NCBI GenBank assembly: GCA_963383645.1
Contig: OY726564.1
Coordinates: forward strand, 107,763,540 to 107,827,539
From: Muscardinus avellanarius
Lineage: Eukaryota; Chordata; Mammalia; Rodentia; Gliridae
Length of the DNA stretch: 64,000 bases
Reading direction: 5' to 3'
In this document: piece after piece, positions 1 to 10,022 of the stretch
How the letters are laid out: every line of letters begins with the position of its first letter
How positions within the stretch are numbered: the stretch's first letter is position 1
Translations under genes and position numbers: made by a program
The notes under the pieces: generated by a model
Seen by the model: only the letters and a program-made list of their open reading frames with translations
The model's database searches: none
What the model was told of the DNA's origin: nothing

Positions 1-58
1 TAGCTAAGAGGTTGAATGCTGTTGGGTTCCATACCCAGACCTGCAAAAGAAAAAAAAA

Positions 59-94
<36 letters not shown>
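59..94. repeat. TG microsatellite
   Basis: About 18 TG units directly after a SINE A tail. Confidence 0.98.
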
Positions 95-97
<3 letters not shown>

Positions 98-329
98 GTT
101 GGGTGTGGTGATGCAAGCTTGCAATCCCAGTACAGGGAGGCTGAGATGAGAGGATCACAGTTTGTGGCCAGCCTCAGCTATTTATCAAGGCCCTCTGCAA
201 CTTAAACCCTGTTTCAAAAAAAGAGCTGGATGTGTAGCTGGGAGATAGAATGCCCTTGGGTTCAATGCCCAGTACTGGGGTGTGTGGGGGAATATCTGGG
301 TAATGAGATTCTCTTATCCTGATTTCTGT

Positions 330-640
330 TACTATATCAGATTGCCCGAGACAGGATAATTTGTGAAGAATAGCTTTATTTAGCTTGTTGTTCTGGTGGT
401 CATGGTATAACAGAGTACATCCATGATGGGACAGGGCAAGGGAACATAGACAGTTCTTTGTACGGTGGTATTTCTGAGGTAACCCATGACGACACTGATG
501 CATTTTGGGGGCAGAGCCCTCATGACTCAGTGACTTCCCAGAGGCCTCATCTCAGATGTCCTCAGCATAGCAAGTTGGGATTAAGTTTCCAACACATGAA
601 ATTTGGGGACATAGTCAAACAATGGCACAGGGATCCTGAC
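330..640 (-). mobile_element. MaLR-type LTR fragment
   Basis: The + strand shows TATATCAGATTGCCCGAGAC near one end, TTTATT in the middle and ACACATGAAATTTGGGGACA toward the other end. These are the reverse complement of the ERVL-MaLR (MST/THE1-like) LTR pattern. No coding part is present. Confidence 0.65.
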
Positions 641-739
641 TGCTTTTGATTGCTTTTTAATATGTATTTAAGATTCTAGAAAATGAGCAAGTATTGTTTC
701 TCTAAGTAGGAAAAAATGGCGTCCACAATATTGGCAGGA

Positions 740-1340
740 GTTCTGCTTAGATGCCTGGAACATGTTACGGTTTGGGAAAACTGTCCCTGGGGACCTCTGT
801 TAGGCTCCCGGAAACTGTTCCTGTAAACGTGGGTTCTTGTCCAGACTTAGGATTGATATACACTAGTCTGGACTCTTGCTGAAGACTTAAATGAGTTTAT
901 TATGACAGGTTGTAACTGTTAGGCACCTTTAGAAAGAGGGAAAGCAAGAGCTGAGAGGAAAGCACTAGGCCACAGAGTGTCAGTCACCAAGATTCCTGGA
1001 CACAGTATCTTTATAACCAGTCTTCTGACCCGACTACTGTCTCTGGCACAGATTCCCACACCTTTTGTTACACTCCAAAATGTGTTAAGTTGCTTATCGG
1101 GAGTCTGGGATTCCCCCACATCCTTGAGGAAGTCTGCTTCTCTTAAAATGTAAAAGGACCTTAGGCTCTTAGGCTCCTGTTCTCCTGCTCATTACCCTTG
1201 GTGCCTAGAAATCTGCTGCCCTTTCCTTGAAGCTCTTGGCTTTTTCTTTTTTTTTTTAATACCAAATATGTATTTTGAAAATTGAAACTCTTTCCCAATA
1301 CTGGTACATCAATACATTTTGCAGCCTCTTCTCAATACTA
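740..1340 (-). mobile_element. LTR-like repeat, family X, copy 1 (diverged)
   Basis: Shares ordered blocks with 2815-3370: GTCTTCTGACC, CCTTTTGTTACAC, CCCCCACATCCTTG, TTAAAATGTAAAAG, and CCCTTGGTGCCT. A TTTATT (897-902, an antisense AATAAA) near the left side suggests an LTR read on the - strand. The ends are not clear, and a SINE-like T tract breaks it near 1245. Confidence 0.5.
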
Positions 1341-2517
1341 CTACAGAACACACTATCAATACGGCTCTTCGCCTTGGGCAGAGGAGCTCTGGATTCTGTA
1401 CCTGAAGAAGCTTAATCTAGCCGGGGAGGGGGACATACAAGCCGGAAGCAGTAAGCACTGTGCAGAAGATGGCCCAAATTAGAGCAGCAGTTGCTGTTTG
1501 AACGTGGAGTGTACACAGCTAGGAAAGGAAGAGGTTACCTGATCTTTTGGATTTAAGGAGGATCTAGGCATTTGAAGTCTACCTTGAAAGAAATATAGGA
1601 TGTGAACAGACAGGGTAAGCAGTCTTGGTTAAAATGTCATTCTGGTTGTTTTGGTGAATGTGAGGGGAGGACTGGGTGCCTAACTTAGTGGTGAGTGCTT
1701 CCTTAGCACGCTTAGTCCCTAGAGCCCGAAGAACAAAGCAAAACAAACAAACAACCACGAAAGGAGAAAGAAGCTTATTGGAAATCTCAGGGATTACAGT
1801 CCTTTGTGATAAGAAACCAGCCTTTGTTTGAGAAAGGAAAAAAGTGAGTGTGCGGGTGGGTGAGAGGTGGGGATGGGCACCCCTGCTGTATGAGTTCGAG
1901 GGGCAAGGGTTCAAGGGCAGGGCAGCTGCCCCTGAGAGGTCACCTGTTCTAACACTCGCTGTTTCCTCACCTGTGATAATAACACAGTTGAAAGAGTTTT
2001 AGATTCTGAAATAATGAAAGACTCCTGTCTCAAAGCACCTTTCTGTGCTTAGACCTCTGTTGTGCTGTTTCCTGCTAGTGGGAAAAGGGGCATGCAGTCT
2101 CCAGTGGGATAGGTCCTTGGGATGGCTCTCCAGGTCTGAACTATGTCATATCCAGTCAGAAGAGTGCCAGTAGTGGTTGTATCTTGTGTATTTCCCATTT
2201 GTTGATTTTGATTTCTACCTGTGCTACCCACAGCTTGCAGAATAGACAACAAAAGAAATGGGAGTGTTTTCCATCACCAGAAATAAGTGGAAATGTATTT
2301 AGCCAAAGAAATGGGAAGAGAGAGAAAGAATGTGTATGTGTTTCCTGGGGATTGAACCCAGGGCCATTCTATTACACCTCCAGCTGGATTTTATTTTTAT
2401 TTTTTTAAACAGGGTCACACTAAGTTGATGAGAATTTCATTAATTGCTGAGGCTGTCTTCAAACCTGTGATCTTCCTGTCTCAGCCTCCCAAATACTGGC
2501 CTTAAAAGTGTGCACCA

Positions 2518-2758
2518 GCCGGGCGTGGTGGCGCACGCTTGTAATCCCCGCGCTTGGGAGGCGGAGACAGGAGGATCGCGCTGGTTCGCAGCCAGCCTCG
2601 CTGGTTTAAGAGACTCTGTTTCCACATAAAAATGTTAAAAAATAGGTCTGGGAGTGTAGCCCGTGGGAGTGTATCCCGGAGGTAGAAGGGCTTCCAGGAA
2701 CCCCAGTACCACCAAAAAAAATAAATAAATAAATAAAAATAAATAAAAAAAAATAAAA
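2518..2758 (+). repeat. B1-ID SINE nested in an older - SINE
   Basis: Flanked by AAAAGTGTGCACCA (2504-2517; 2759-2772). The older SINE (2326-2517) resumes after it with CCAACTTGGC. The A tail is an AAAT-rich run. Confidence 0.9.
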
Positions 2759-2814
2759 AAAAGTGTGCACCACCAACTTGGCTAATGCCTTACCTTTGCT
2801 GGGGAGGAAATAAA

Positions 2815-3370
2815 ACTTTTCTCAAGTTCTATGAATTCTTAAATGGGACAGACCCCTGTAACAAAAGAGAGATTAAAAGCAAACCAGGTTTATTAAAGCA
2901 TGCAGTGTTATGGCATCAACATTACAAAAACAGAAAGAAGGGATAGGCTAATGAAGCCTATACCAGAGATAGTGTAGGAGAGTGACTAGAAAAGTCATTG
3001 AAGTCTTTTGGATACAGAATCCTTTTATACCAAGTCTTCTGACCTGACTACATCGGGCTCTAGGCAAGTCTTTTGATGTGGCAATTCCTTTCTGTAGGCC
3101 TGCCCTGTCTCAGGTACAGAACCCAGGCCTTTTGTTACACCCCAAACTGTGTTAATTATAACCGGAAGTCTGAGATCTCTTGAAGGCTCATGGCCTCCCC
3201 CCACATCCTTGGGGAAGTTCGTTTATCTTTAAAATGTAAAAGCTCCTGGGCTTCCTCTTTTCTTGCTAATCACCCTTGGTGCCTGGAACTCTGCAGCCCT
3301 TTCCTAATACCAGCACATTAATACCTTTTGAAGCCCTTTCCCCATATTGGTACTCATGTGAGAGACCTCG
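2815..3370 (-). mobile_element. LTR-like repeat, family X, copy 2 (diverged)
   Basis: The sister copy of 740-1340, with the same ordered blocks and orientation and an antisense AATAAA at GGTTTATTAAAG (about 2887). It lies 2 kb from the first copy. Divergence is high, so the element is old. No open frame belongs to it. Confidence 0.5.
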
Positions 3371-3607
3371 GTGAAAACCAATTCAAAGTGTGATTTAAAA
3401 TCCTGGAAGCTGCGGGAAGGTGACTTTCTTAAGGAAACTATGGAGGAAGGTTTGTTTGCAGATTTTTCTGGTGCCATTCTGGGTAGGTGAATCTAGACAC
3501 ATCTGCAGGAAAGGAGAATTTCTGACCTGTCATTTTTGGGAAAAAGCAGGAATATAGCAAGAGATTTTCTTCCAACTGTTTTACTTTTTTGTTGTTGTTG
3601 TTGTTGT

Positions 3608-3662
3608 GTTACTGGGGATGGAACCCAGGGTCATTCTACCTCTGAGCTACACCCCCAGCTCT

Positions 3663-3693
<31 letters not shown>

Positions 3694-4263
3694 TTGCAGT
3701 ACTGGGGATGGAACTCAGGGGCATTCTACCTCCAAGCTACACCCCCAGCCCTGTTTTATATTTTTTATTTTGAAACAGGTCTCACTGAGTTGCAAAGGGC
3801 ATCATAAAGTAGCTGAGGGTGTCCTCAAACCGCGATCCTCTTGTCTCAGCCTCCCAAATGCTGGGATTACAAGTGTGCACCTAGGTGGGCATGTTGGCGC
3901 ACACTTGTAACCCCAGCATTTGGTAGGCTGAGACCGGAGGATTGCGGTTCAAGGGCAGCCTCGGCTATTTAGTGAGGCCCTTTGCAACTCAGTGGGACCT
4001 GGTTTCAAAATAAAGAATTAAAAAAAAAAATAGGGCAGGGGGTGTAGCTCGGAGGTCGAATGCCCCTGGGTTCCATCCCTAAACCCGCAAAAAAAAAAAA
4101 AAAGTGCGAACCACCGTGCCCGGCTATTCTTTTATTTTGAAACGGAGTCTCACTAAGTTGTGGAAGGGCCTCACTAAGTAGCTGAAGCTGTTCACGAACA
4201 GCAGTCCTCTCGTCTCAGCCTCCCGAATGCTGGGATTGCAAGTGTGCCCCACTATGCCCAGCC
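3608..4263 (-). repeat. Three-level SINE nest
   Basis: An old - SINE has its ID half at 3608-3660 and its B1 half at 4126-4263. A second - SINE (3698-3881 and 4101-4125) sits in its linker, and a + SINE (3882-4100) sits inside the second one near TTACAAG. ATTT repeats fill 3663-3695. Confidence 0.85.
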
Positions 4264-4274
4264 ATCTATTACAT

Positions 4275-5569
4275 TGCAACAGACTGGCTCAATCGGGATG
4301 GCCGCTGAGTCCGTTCGCGACCGAATTATCTCAGAAAGGTGGACAAAGGTTTAGATGGTAGTTCTGCAGCCACTTATCTGCAGCGATTCTTTCCCTTTTA
4401 TGAAATAAACTCCTTTAAGTTCCTATTCACGGCGCTAAATGTGGAGATTCCTCTCCGAGAAAGAATCTGACATGGATCAATGCCTCTTGTGCAATCGAAC
4501 ACTTTATTCTAGACACAAGATTTTTTATATTTCCCTATTTCCCCGTGATTCCCTAGTAGAAAAGTGCAAACACCCAAAATATAATAGTGAGATATACATG
4601 TAAATCACCAACCCTGAACAAGACAAAAGTAAGGCCTGTGACATCACAGGTCCTTGTGATTGAAATCAGTTTCATGACCCTACAGGTGGGTCTTGTGCTC
4701 CGAATCAGTCCCTTTGGCCTTGCAGCTGCAGAGGCTTTTAGTGGGCAAATTCCAGAAGAACAAAAGTCACACCCAAAATCACTTGAAGAATTCAGTTTTT
4801 AAGAGTTTTCTTTAGTCCAATGTCCTTCTCTATCTAGCAACCTCCTTTGAGCTGAATGGGGGACGAAGTCCGAGATTCCAGCTTTCATACATGTAGTTGG
4901 TGTAGGGAAATCCGTGTACATTTATGATGATTTAGAGGATTTCAATGAATGTCTGCTGGATTTTGTCTGCAATACCATCTGCTGTCGGAATGCTTCACCC
5001 TATTAAACACTTAAAATATATTTTAGTAGACAGGGCCCAAAAAACAACATGAAGTTTTTATTATATGTCTTTTGTTCTGTCGTAACTATTTTAACCAGGT
5101 GGTGTCGCCCTGTCTCCAGGCAGCGCTATCACTAGGTGCGAAGGTCAAGATTCCTCCTAGCCCTCGGCTCTATTGTAATGATTAGAATGAAGGTCAAAGA
5201 TAGGGAGGAGTTCTGCATTTGTAATTGCAGTAGCAGGAATGCTTCCACAGTATCTGAATTCTGACTAGATTTTATTACCATTTGAGCAAAGCCGAGGGCG
5301 TTTAGAGGCTTAGACAAATTACTAGAAAATTTTCCACGGACTCAGTTTCTCCCACATTCCTGATCTTACATCACCGGAGCAATTCGTGTGGAAAGTTAAA
5401 AGAATCATTACCAAAAGAATAATAGTTATGAAAGAACATCTAAGAGTGGGGGAGTACTTTGGCCAGAGACAACACTTCCCCTCGGGGCTCCGCCTACTTT
5501 AGGCTTTAGCCAGTTTCCTGCGTGGGAAATCTTCACGCAGACACCGAGGAGGAGGAAGTAATCTCGGTA
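4275..5569 (-). mobile_element. Solo LTR, ERV class II-like, copy 1
   Basis: A 1295-bp element flanked by the 6-bp duplication TTACAT (4269-4274 and 5570-5575). It starts TG and ends TA, an expected CA with one change. The antisense AATAAA is TTTATT at 4503-4508, so it reads on the - strand, opposite to ABL2. It is closely related along its length to copy 2 (26729-28435). A 6-bp target duplication is typical of ERVK-type (class II) elements. No gag, pol or env region is present: this is a single LTR left by recombination. Confidence 0.8.
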
Positions 5570-6454
5570 TTACATCTTAATTGTCTTCAGCTCAAAAATA
5601 ATTTTTTATGTCAGAGGTACACTTTGGATAACATTCTGGCTTCACCTTATTAACAGAAGCAAAAGAATGAGCTAAGCAGAGATGGGATGGGGAGGGGAGT
5701 GGCAGGGAAGGAAGGCGGCAGAGAAAGGTAGGAGAGGATCTGGTATGTCCAGAAGGTGGAGAGTGGCCACTGCTGAGGAGGTCAGGGCTGACCAGGTCAA
5801 GGATCAATGGTTCTGTTCCAAGTACAGAGGAGATGCCGTGAGCAGTCTGAGCAGGCCAGCCGCCGGCTGCAGGTCTGGACATGGCCTAAGGGAGGACCCG
5901 CCCTCCCCGCCCGACTGTGCCCACTCTTGCTTCTGGCTTGGCGCTTCGTTGGCTAGTGCACATCCCTGTCTCAGCCTGGTACTGAAGGACAGGCTGCTGG
6001 CTTTTTGTTCTAGTACTGGGGACAGAACCCAGGGGCATTCTAGTTTTACCTCCAAGCCCTAAACCCAGCACTATTTTTTATCCTTTATTTTGAAACAGGG
6101 TCTCACTGAGTTGTGAAGAGCCTCACCAAGTAGCTGAGGCTGTCCTCCAACTGAGATCCTCCTGTCTCAGCCTCCAAATGCTGGGATTACAAGCTTGCGT
6201 CACAGCTCTCAGCTTAGGCTACTCTTTTGAAAAGTTTCTCTCTCTCTCTCTCTTTTTTGGTGGTACTGGGGTTCCTGGAAGCCCATCTACCTCTGGGCTA
6301 CACTCCCAGACCTATTTTATTTTTATTTGGAAACAGGGTCTCCTAAGCCAGCACAGCTGGCTTCGAACCTGTACCACGCCCAGCTTAAAGTTTTTCTCTT
6401 TTGATGAAAGGTAGTTTGCGTGCATGTGCGTGTGTGTGTGTGTGGGGGGGGTGG

Positions 6455-7309
6455 TGTTGGGGATTGAACCCATGGCTTTTGACCTCTGAGCTACACCTCC
6501 AGTCCTATTTTTTATTCTTTATTTTTATTATTTATTTATTTATTTATTCACTGGTGGTACTGGCTTTCTACCTCCGGGCTATACTCCCAGACCTTTTTTT
6601 ATATTTTATTTGGAAACAGGGTCTCACTAAGTTGCCGAGAGCCTCACTAAGTAGCTGAGGCTGGCTTCGAACCCGTGCGATCCTCCTGTCTCAGCCTCCC
6701 AAGCGCAGGGATTACAAGCGTGTGCCACCACGCCCGGCTATTCTTTTTCTTTTTTTTTTTTTTTTTGGTGGTACTGGGGTTCCTGGAAGCCCTTCTACCT
6801 CCAGGCTACACTCCCAGATCTATTTTTACATTTTTTTTAAATTTGGAAACAGGGTCTCCTCAGCCAGCGCGCGCGGCTGGCTTCGAACCTGCGCGATCCT
6901 CCTGTCTCTGCCTCCCAAGCGCGGGGATTACAAGCGTACGCCACCACGCCCGGCGTTATTCTTTATTTTTAAACAGGCTCTCACTACGTTGCGGAGGGCC
7001 TCACTGAGTAGCTGAATTTGTCCGCAAACCAGGATCCTCCTTTCTCAGCCTCCCAAATGGTAGAATTAAAAGTGTGTGCCAGCCGGGCGTGGTGGCACAC
7101 GCTTGTAATCCCAGTGCTTGGGAGGCTAAGACAGGAGGATCGTATAGGTTTGAAGCCAGCCTCAGCTACTTAGTGAGATCCTGTTTCCAAATAAAATATA
7201 AAATAGGTCTGGGAGTATAGCGCAGAGGTAGAAAGCCCCTGGGTTCTACCCTCAGTACCACCAAAAAAAAAAAAAAAAAAAAAAAAGCGTGTGCCACCAC
7301 ACTTGATTG
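6455..7309 (-). repeat. Nest of four SINEs
   Basis: An old - SINE (ID half 6455-6514; B1 half 6971-7080, resuming 7283-7309) carries two head-to-tail young - SINEs in its linker (6550-6738 and 6757-6955) and a + SINE (7082-7282) in its B1 half. Target duplications: TTATTCTTTATTTTT (6512-6526; 6956-6970) and AAAAGTGTGTGCCA (7068-7081; one mismatch at 7283-7296). Confidence 0.88.
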
Positions 7310-7439
7310 AAAGGTAGTTATTTTTAATAAAAAGTTACTTATATTAATAGTGGATTTTTGTTATTTTAGCATATTGACATTGCTCAATTTTAATTTCAAA
7401 TAAGCTAAATAATGACAAATTTATAACCCATATAAACAA

Positions 7440-8020
7440 AAGGTCTTTAGAGGCCCCATTAACTAGTTTTTATTGTGATACTATATCTAAAACAAAATTT
7501 ACCATTTTAAGGTGATTTTTAGGTGCATAGTAGCATTGAACATATTTCTGATGTCATGCACCCGTCCATTTACAGTGGTAGATTTTGAGAATGAGAAGAA
7601 AATTCTAAATATTTATATAAAAGAAAATAATTCATATAAAAGAAATATAATATTTGACTTTTTATGTCTGGTTATTTCACTTACAGTGTTTTCAAACCTC
7701 ATCTATATTGTAGCATACATCAAGATTTTATTCTTTTATTCTTTTTGTGTGTGGGGGGAGTTATTGGGAATGGAACCCAGAGGCTTTCTACCTCTGGTCT
7801 ACACTCCCAAACCTAGACCTATTTTCTACTTTATTTGGAAACAGGGTCTCACCAAGTTGCTGAGAGCCTCACTAAGTAGCTGAGGCTGGCTTCCAACCTA
7901 TGTGATCCTCCTGTCTCAGCCTCCCAAGTACTGAGATTACAAGCGTGCGCCAACACACCCGGCAATATTTTATTTATTTTTATTTTTATGGTTGAATAAT
8001 ATTCTGTTGTTGTCACATTC
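7440..8020 (-). mobile_element. L1 relic interrupted by a SINE
   Basis: The + strand has AAAATTTACCATTTTAAGG, GTCTGGTTATTTCACTTA, ATTGTAGCATACATCAAG and, after a - SINE at 7745-7966, GGTTGAATAATATTCTGTTG. This ordered text is typical of the antisense strand of old L1 elements. It has no coding capacity. Confidence 0.65.
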
Positions 8021-8031
8021 CATGCTACGGG

Positions 8032-8065
<34 letters not shown>

Positions 8066-8756
8066 ACTGAGGATTGAACCCAGGCGCATTCTGCCTCCGA
8101 GATATGCCCCCTTCCCTATTTTATTCTTTTGTTCTTTCTTTTGAAACATGTACTTCAGTACATTGCGGAGGGATTGCTTAATTGCTGAGGCTGGCTGCCA
8201 ACTTATGATCCTCTTATCTCAGCCTCCCCAAGTACTGGGATTGCAAGCATGTGCCCCCACACCTGATTTAAATGCTTTTTTTTTTTTTTTTTTTGCGGTA
8301 CTGGGGAATCCAGGGGCATTCTACCTCTGAGCTACACACCCAGCCCTATTTTTTAGTCTTTATTTTGAAATAGGGTCTCACTAAGTTGCAAAGGGCCTCA
8401 CTAAGTAGTAGCTGAGGCTGTCCTTGAGCCGCGATCCTCCTGTCTCCTCCTCCCAAGTGCGGGGATTACAAGCGTGCGCCACCATGCCCGGCTATGCTGT
8501 CAAAATTTTTAAGCTGTTAATAATTATCTACATCAAGGTCATTCTGTAATAACATTAAATTATAATTTTGTTTTAAATTTATTACAGTTCTGCCATCCTG
8601 TAATTTTATCCTGTTACTTTTACTGACCTAGAACAGTGGCTGGCACACAGTAGGTGTTTAGTAAGTGCTTATTATTCAGTGACTGTTCTCAGCTCCACAC
8701 TTACAAACATTCTTTTGTATTTATGTAGGTCATATCAATAAAGTCATCCTTTAGTT

Positions 8757-9170
8757 TTGCGGTATTGGTATTGAGCCCAAGGACATTCTACCTCTGAGCT
8801 ATACCCCCAGCCCTATTTTTTATTTTTTGGTGGTACTGGGGGTCGAACTCAGAGAGTTTCTACCTTCGGGCTTTACTCCAAGACCCCTTTTTTTTTTAAT
8901 TTGGAAACAGGGTCTCACTAAGTTGCTGAGAGCCTCACTAAGTAGCTGAGGCTGGCTTCGAACCTGTGTAATCCTCCTGTCTCAGCTTCCCAAGCGCGGG
9001 GATTACAAGTGTGCGCCACCACGCCCGGCTTCCTATTTTTTATTTTGAAACAGCGTTTCATTGAGTTGCAAAGGGCCTCACTAAGTAGCTGAGGCTGGCC
9101 ACGAACCTGCCATCCTCCTGTCTCAGCCTCCCAAGTACTGGGATTACAAGTGTGCACCACCATGCCCGGC
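8757..9170 (-). repeat. SINE inserted in the linker of an older SINE
   Basis: The old - SINE has its ID half at 8757-8820 and its B1 half at 9032-9170. The young - SINE occupies 8827-9031. The duplication CCTATTTTTTATTTT is at 8812-8826 and 9032-9046. Confidence 0.9.
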
Positions 9171-9299
9171 TTCATCCATTATTTATAAATTTTACTAGTT
9201 TAATCTTAGGCACTCTCATTTTTAAGTACTAAACTTTAATATTTATATAAACAAGGATTAGGTTTTACTTTGACAGTTGTCAACTGAAAAGTTGCCGCG

Positions 9300-9910
9300 C
9301 CGCGCCTGTAGTAAGCGGAGGAGCCACGTGTTAGCAAAGGCACTTCTGTCCTGGCTCCTGGCTGCTCATGAGTCACAGCGCAGCGATTTCTTTGACTTGG
9401 GATTTGTGGTTTCTTGAACCGACTTGAGTGACGTAAAAGGTGAGTCTTGTCAGGCGTCTCCTCTCTTTTCAACGTGTATGTGGTGCTTTGTGTAAACAGG
9501 TGTTCTCCAAGGAAACATTCCCCGCAGTCTTACCTCAAGGTGCCCTTGGGAATGAAGAAACCCTTTCTATGCTGGTGCTTCTTCACTGTGTTGGCTGTTA
9601 CTCGTGTGTGTGACTGAAGTAACCTGTGTTTCTGTTTTACTTGTATTTATGCATAGATCATTAAACACATGTGTAAAGTATCCCGGCTCCTGCGGTCGCC
9701 CCATTATGACTCAGTCCCTTGCCAACCGCCTGCGTTTTCTCTAGCCCCCCACACTTAGGGAGCTGCGGCTGCTCGCCCTTTTATTGGTTCCCTCTGGCCA
9801 CTGAGGGCATGAGTCAGTACCACACGCATGTGCTGTTACTTGTCGGAGTGGAATTCTAAGACTTCCTCTTCACGGAGAACAGTTTAACTTGGGAGCTTCT
9901 GGCCAGAAGG
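9300..9910 (+). promoter_or_regulatory. ABL2: Putative promoter and 5' UTR of ABL2 exon 1A
   Basis: This unique, SINE-free stretch lies directly upstream of the 1A start codon. It holds an E-box CACGTG (9325-9330), AP-1-type TGAGTCA (9369-9375), CRE-type TGACGTAA (9429-9436), AP-1-type TGACTCA (9707-9713), an inverted CCAAT box (ATTGG, 9783-9787) and a third AP-1-type TGAGTCA (9810-9816). I see no convincing TATA box and cannot place the transcription start. It is not strongly CpG-rich. The promoter role is inferred from position and motif density. Confidence 0.5.
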
Positions 9911-10022
9911 ATGGTGCTGGGGACGGTTCTGCTCCCACCTCGTAGTTACGGCCGAGAGCAGGACGCAGCGCGTTGCTGCCTGTGCGTGGAGGCCTCGGAG
10001 CCTGCTGGACCCCACTTGACAG
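9911..10022 (+). CDS. ABL2: ABL2 exon 1A (first coding exon, residues 1-37)
   Basis: The ATG sits in a strong Kozak context (A at -3, G at +4). It opens a 37-codon frame starting MVLGTVLLPPRSYGREQD, with a CCLC cysteine cluster, and ends one base into a codon at a GT donor (10023). The start matches the known non-myristoylated 1A N-terminus of ABL2; there is no Gly at position 2, so no myristoylation. The second half (residues about 19-37) differs more from the human form, which is usual for this disordered segment. The phase fits the next exon. Confidence 0.92.

Larger units (their letters stand above)
1..9300. other. Repeat-filled region upstream of exon 1A
   Basis: No coding exon is visible. 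The content is B1-ID SINEs on + (1-58, 99-289, 2518-2758, 3882-4100) and on - (2326-2517, 3608-4263 nest, 6012-6212, 6254-6385, 6455-7309 nest, 7745-7966, 8064-8268, 8296-8494, 8757-9170 nest), LTR-type elements at 330-640, 740-1340, 2815-3370 and 4275-5569, an L1 relic at 7440-8020 and a MIR-like stretch near 8630-8690. Bases 1340-2320, 3370-3600 and 5576-6010 look unique and show nothing I recognise. If ABL2 uses the distal exon 1B, as in human, this is intron of that transcript. Confidence 0.7.
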
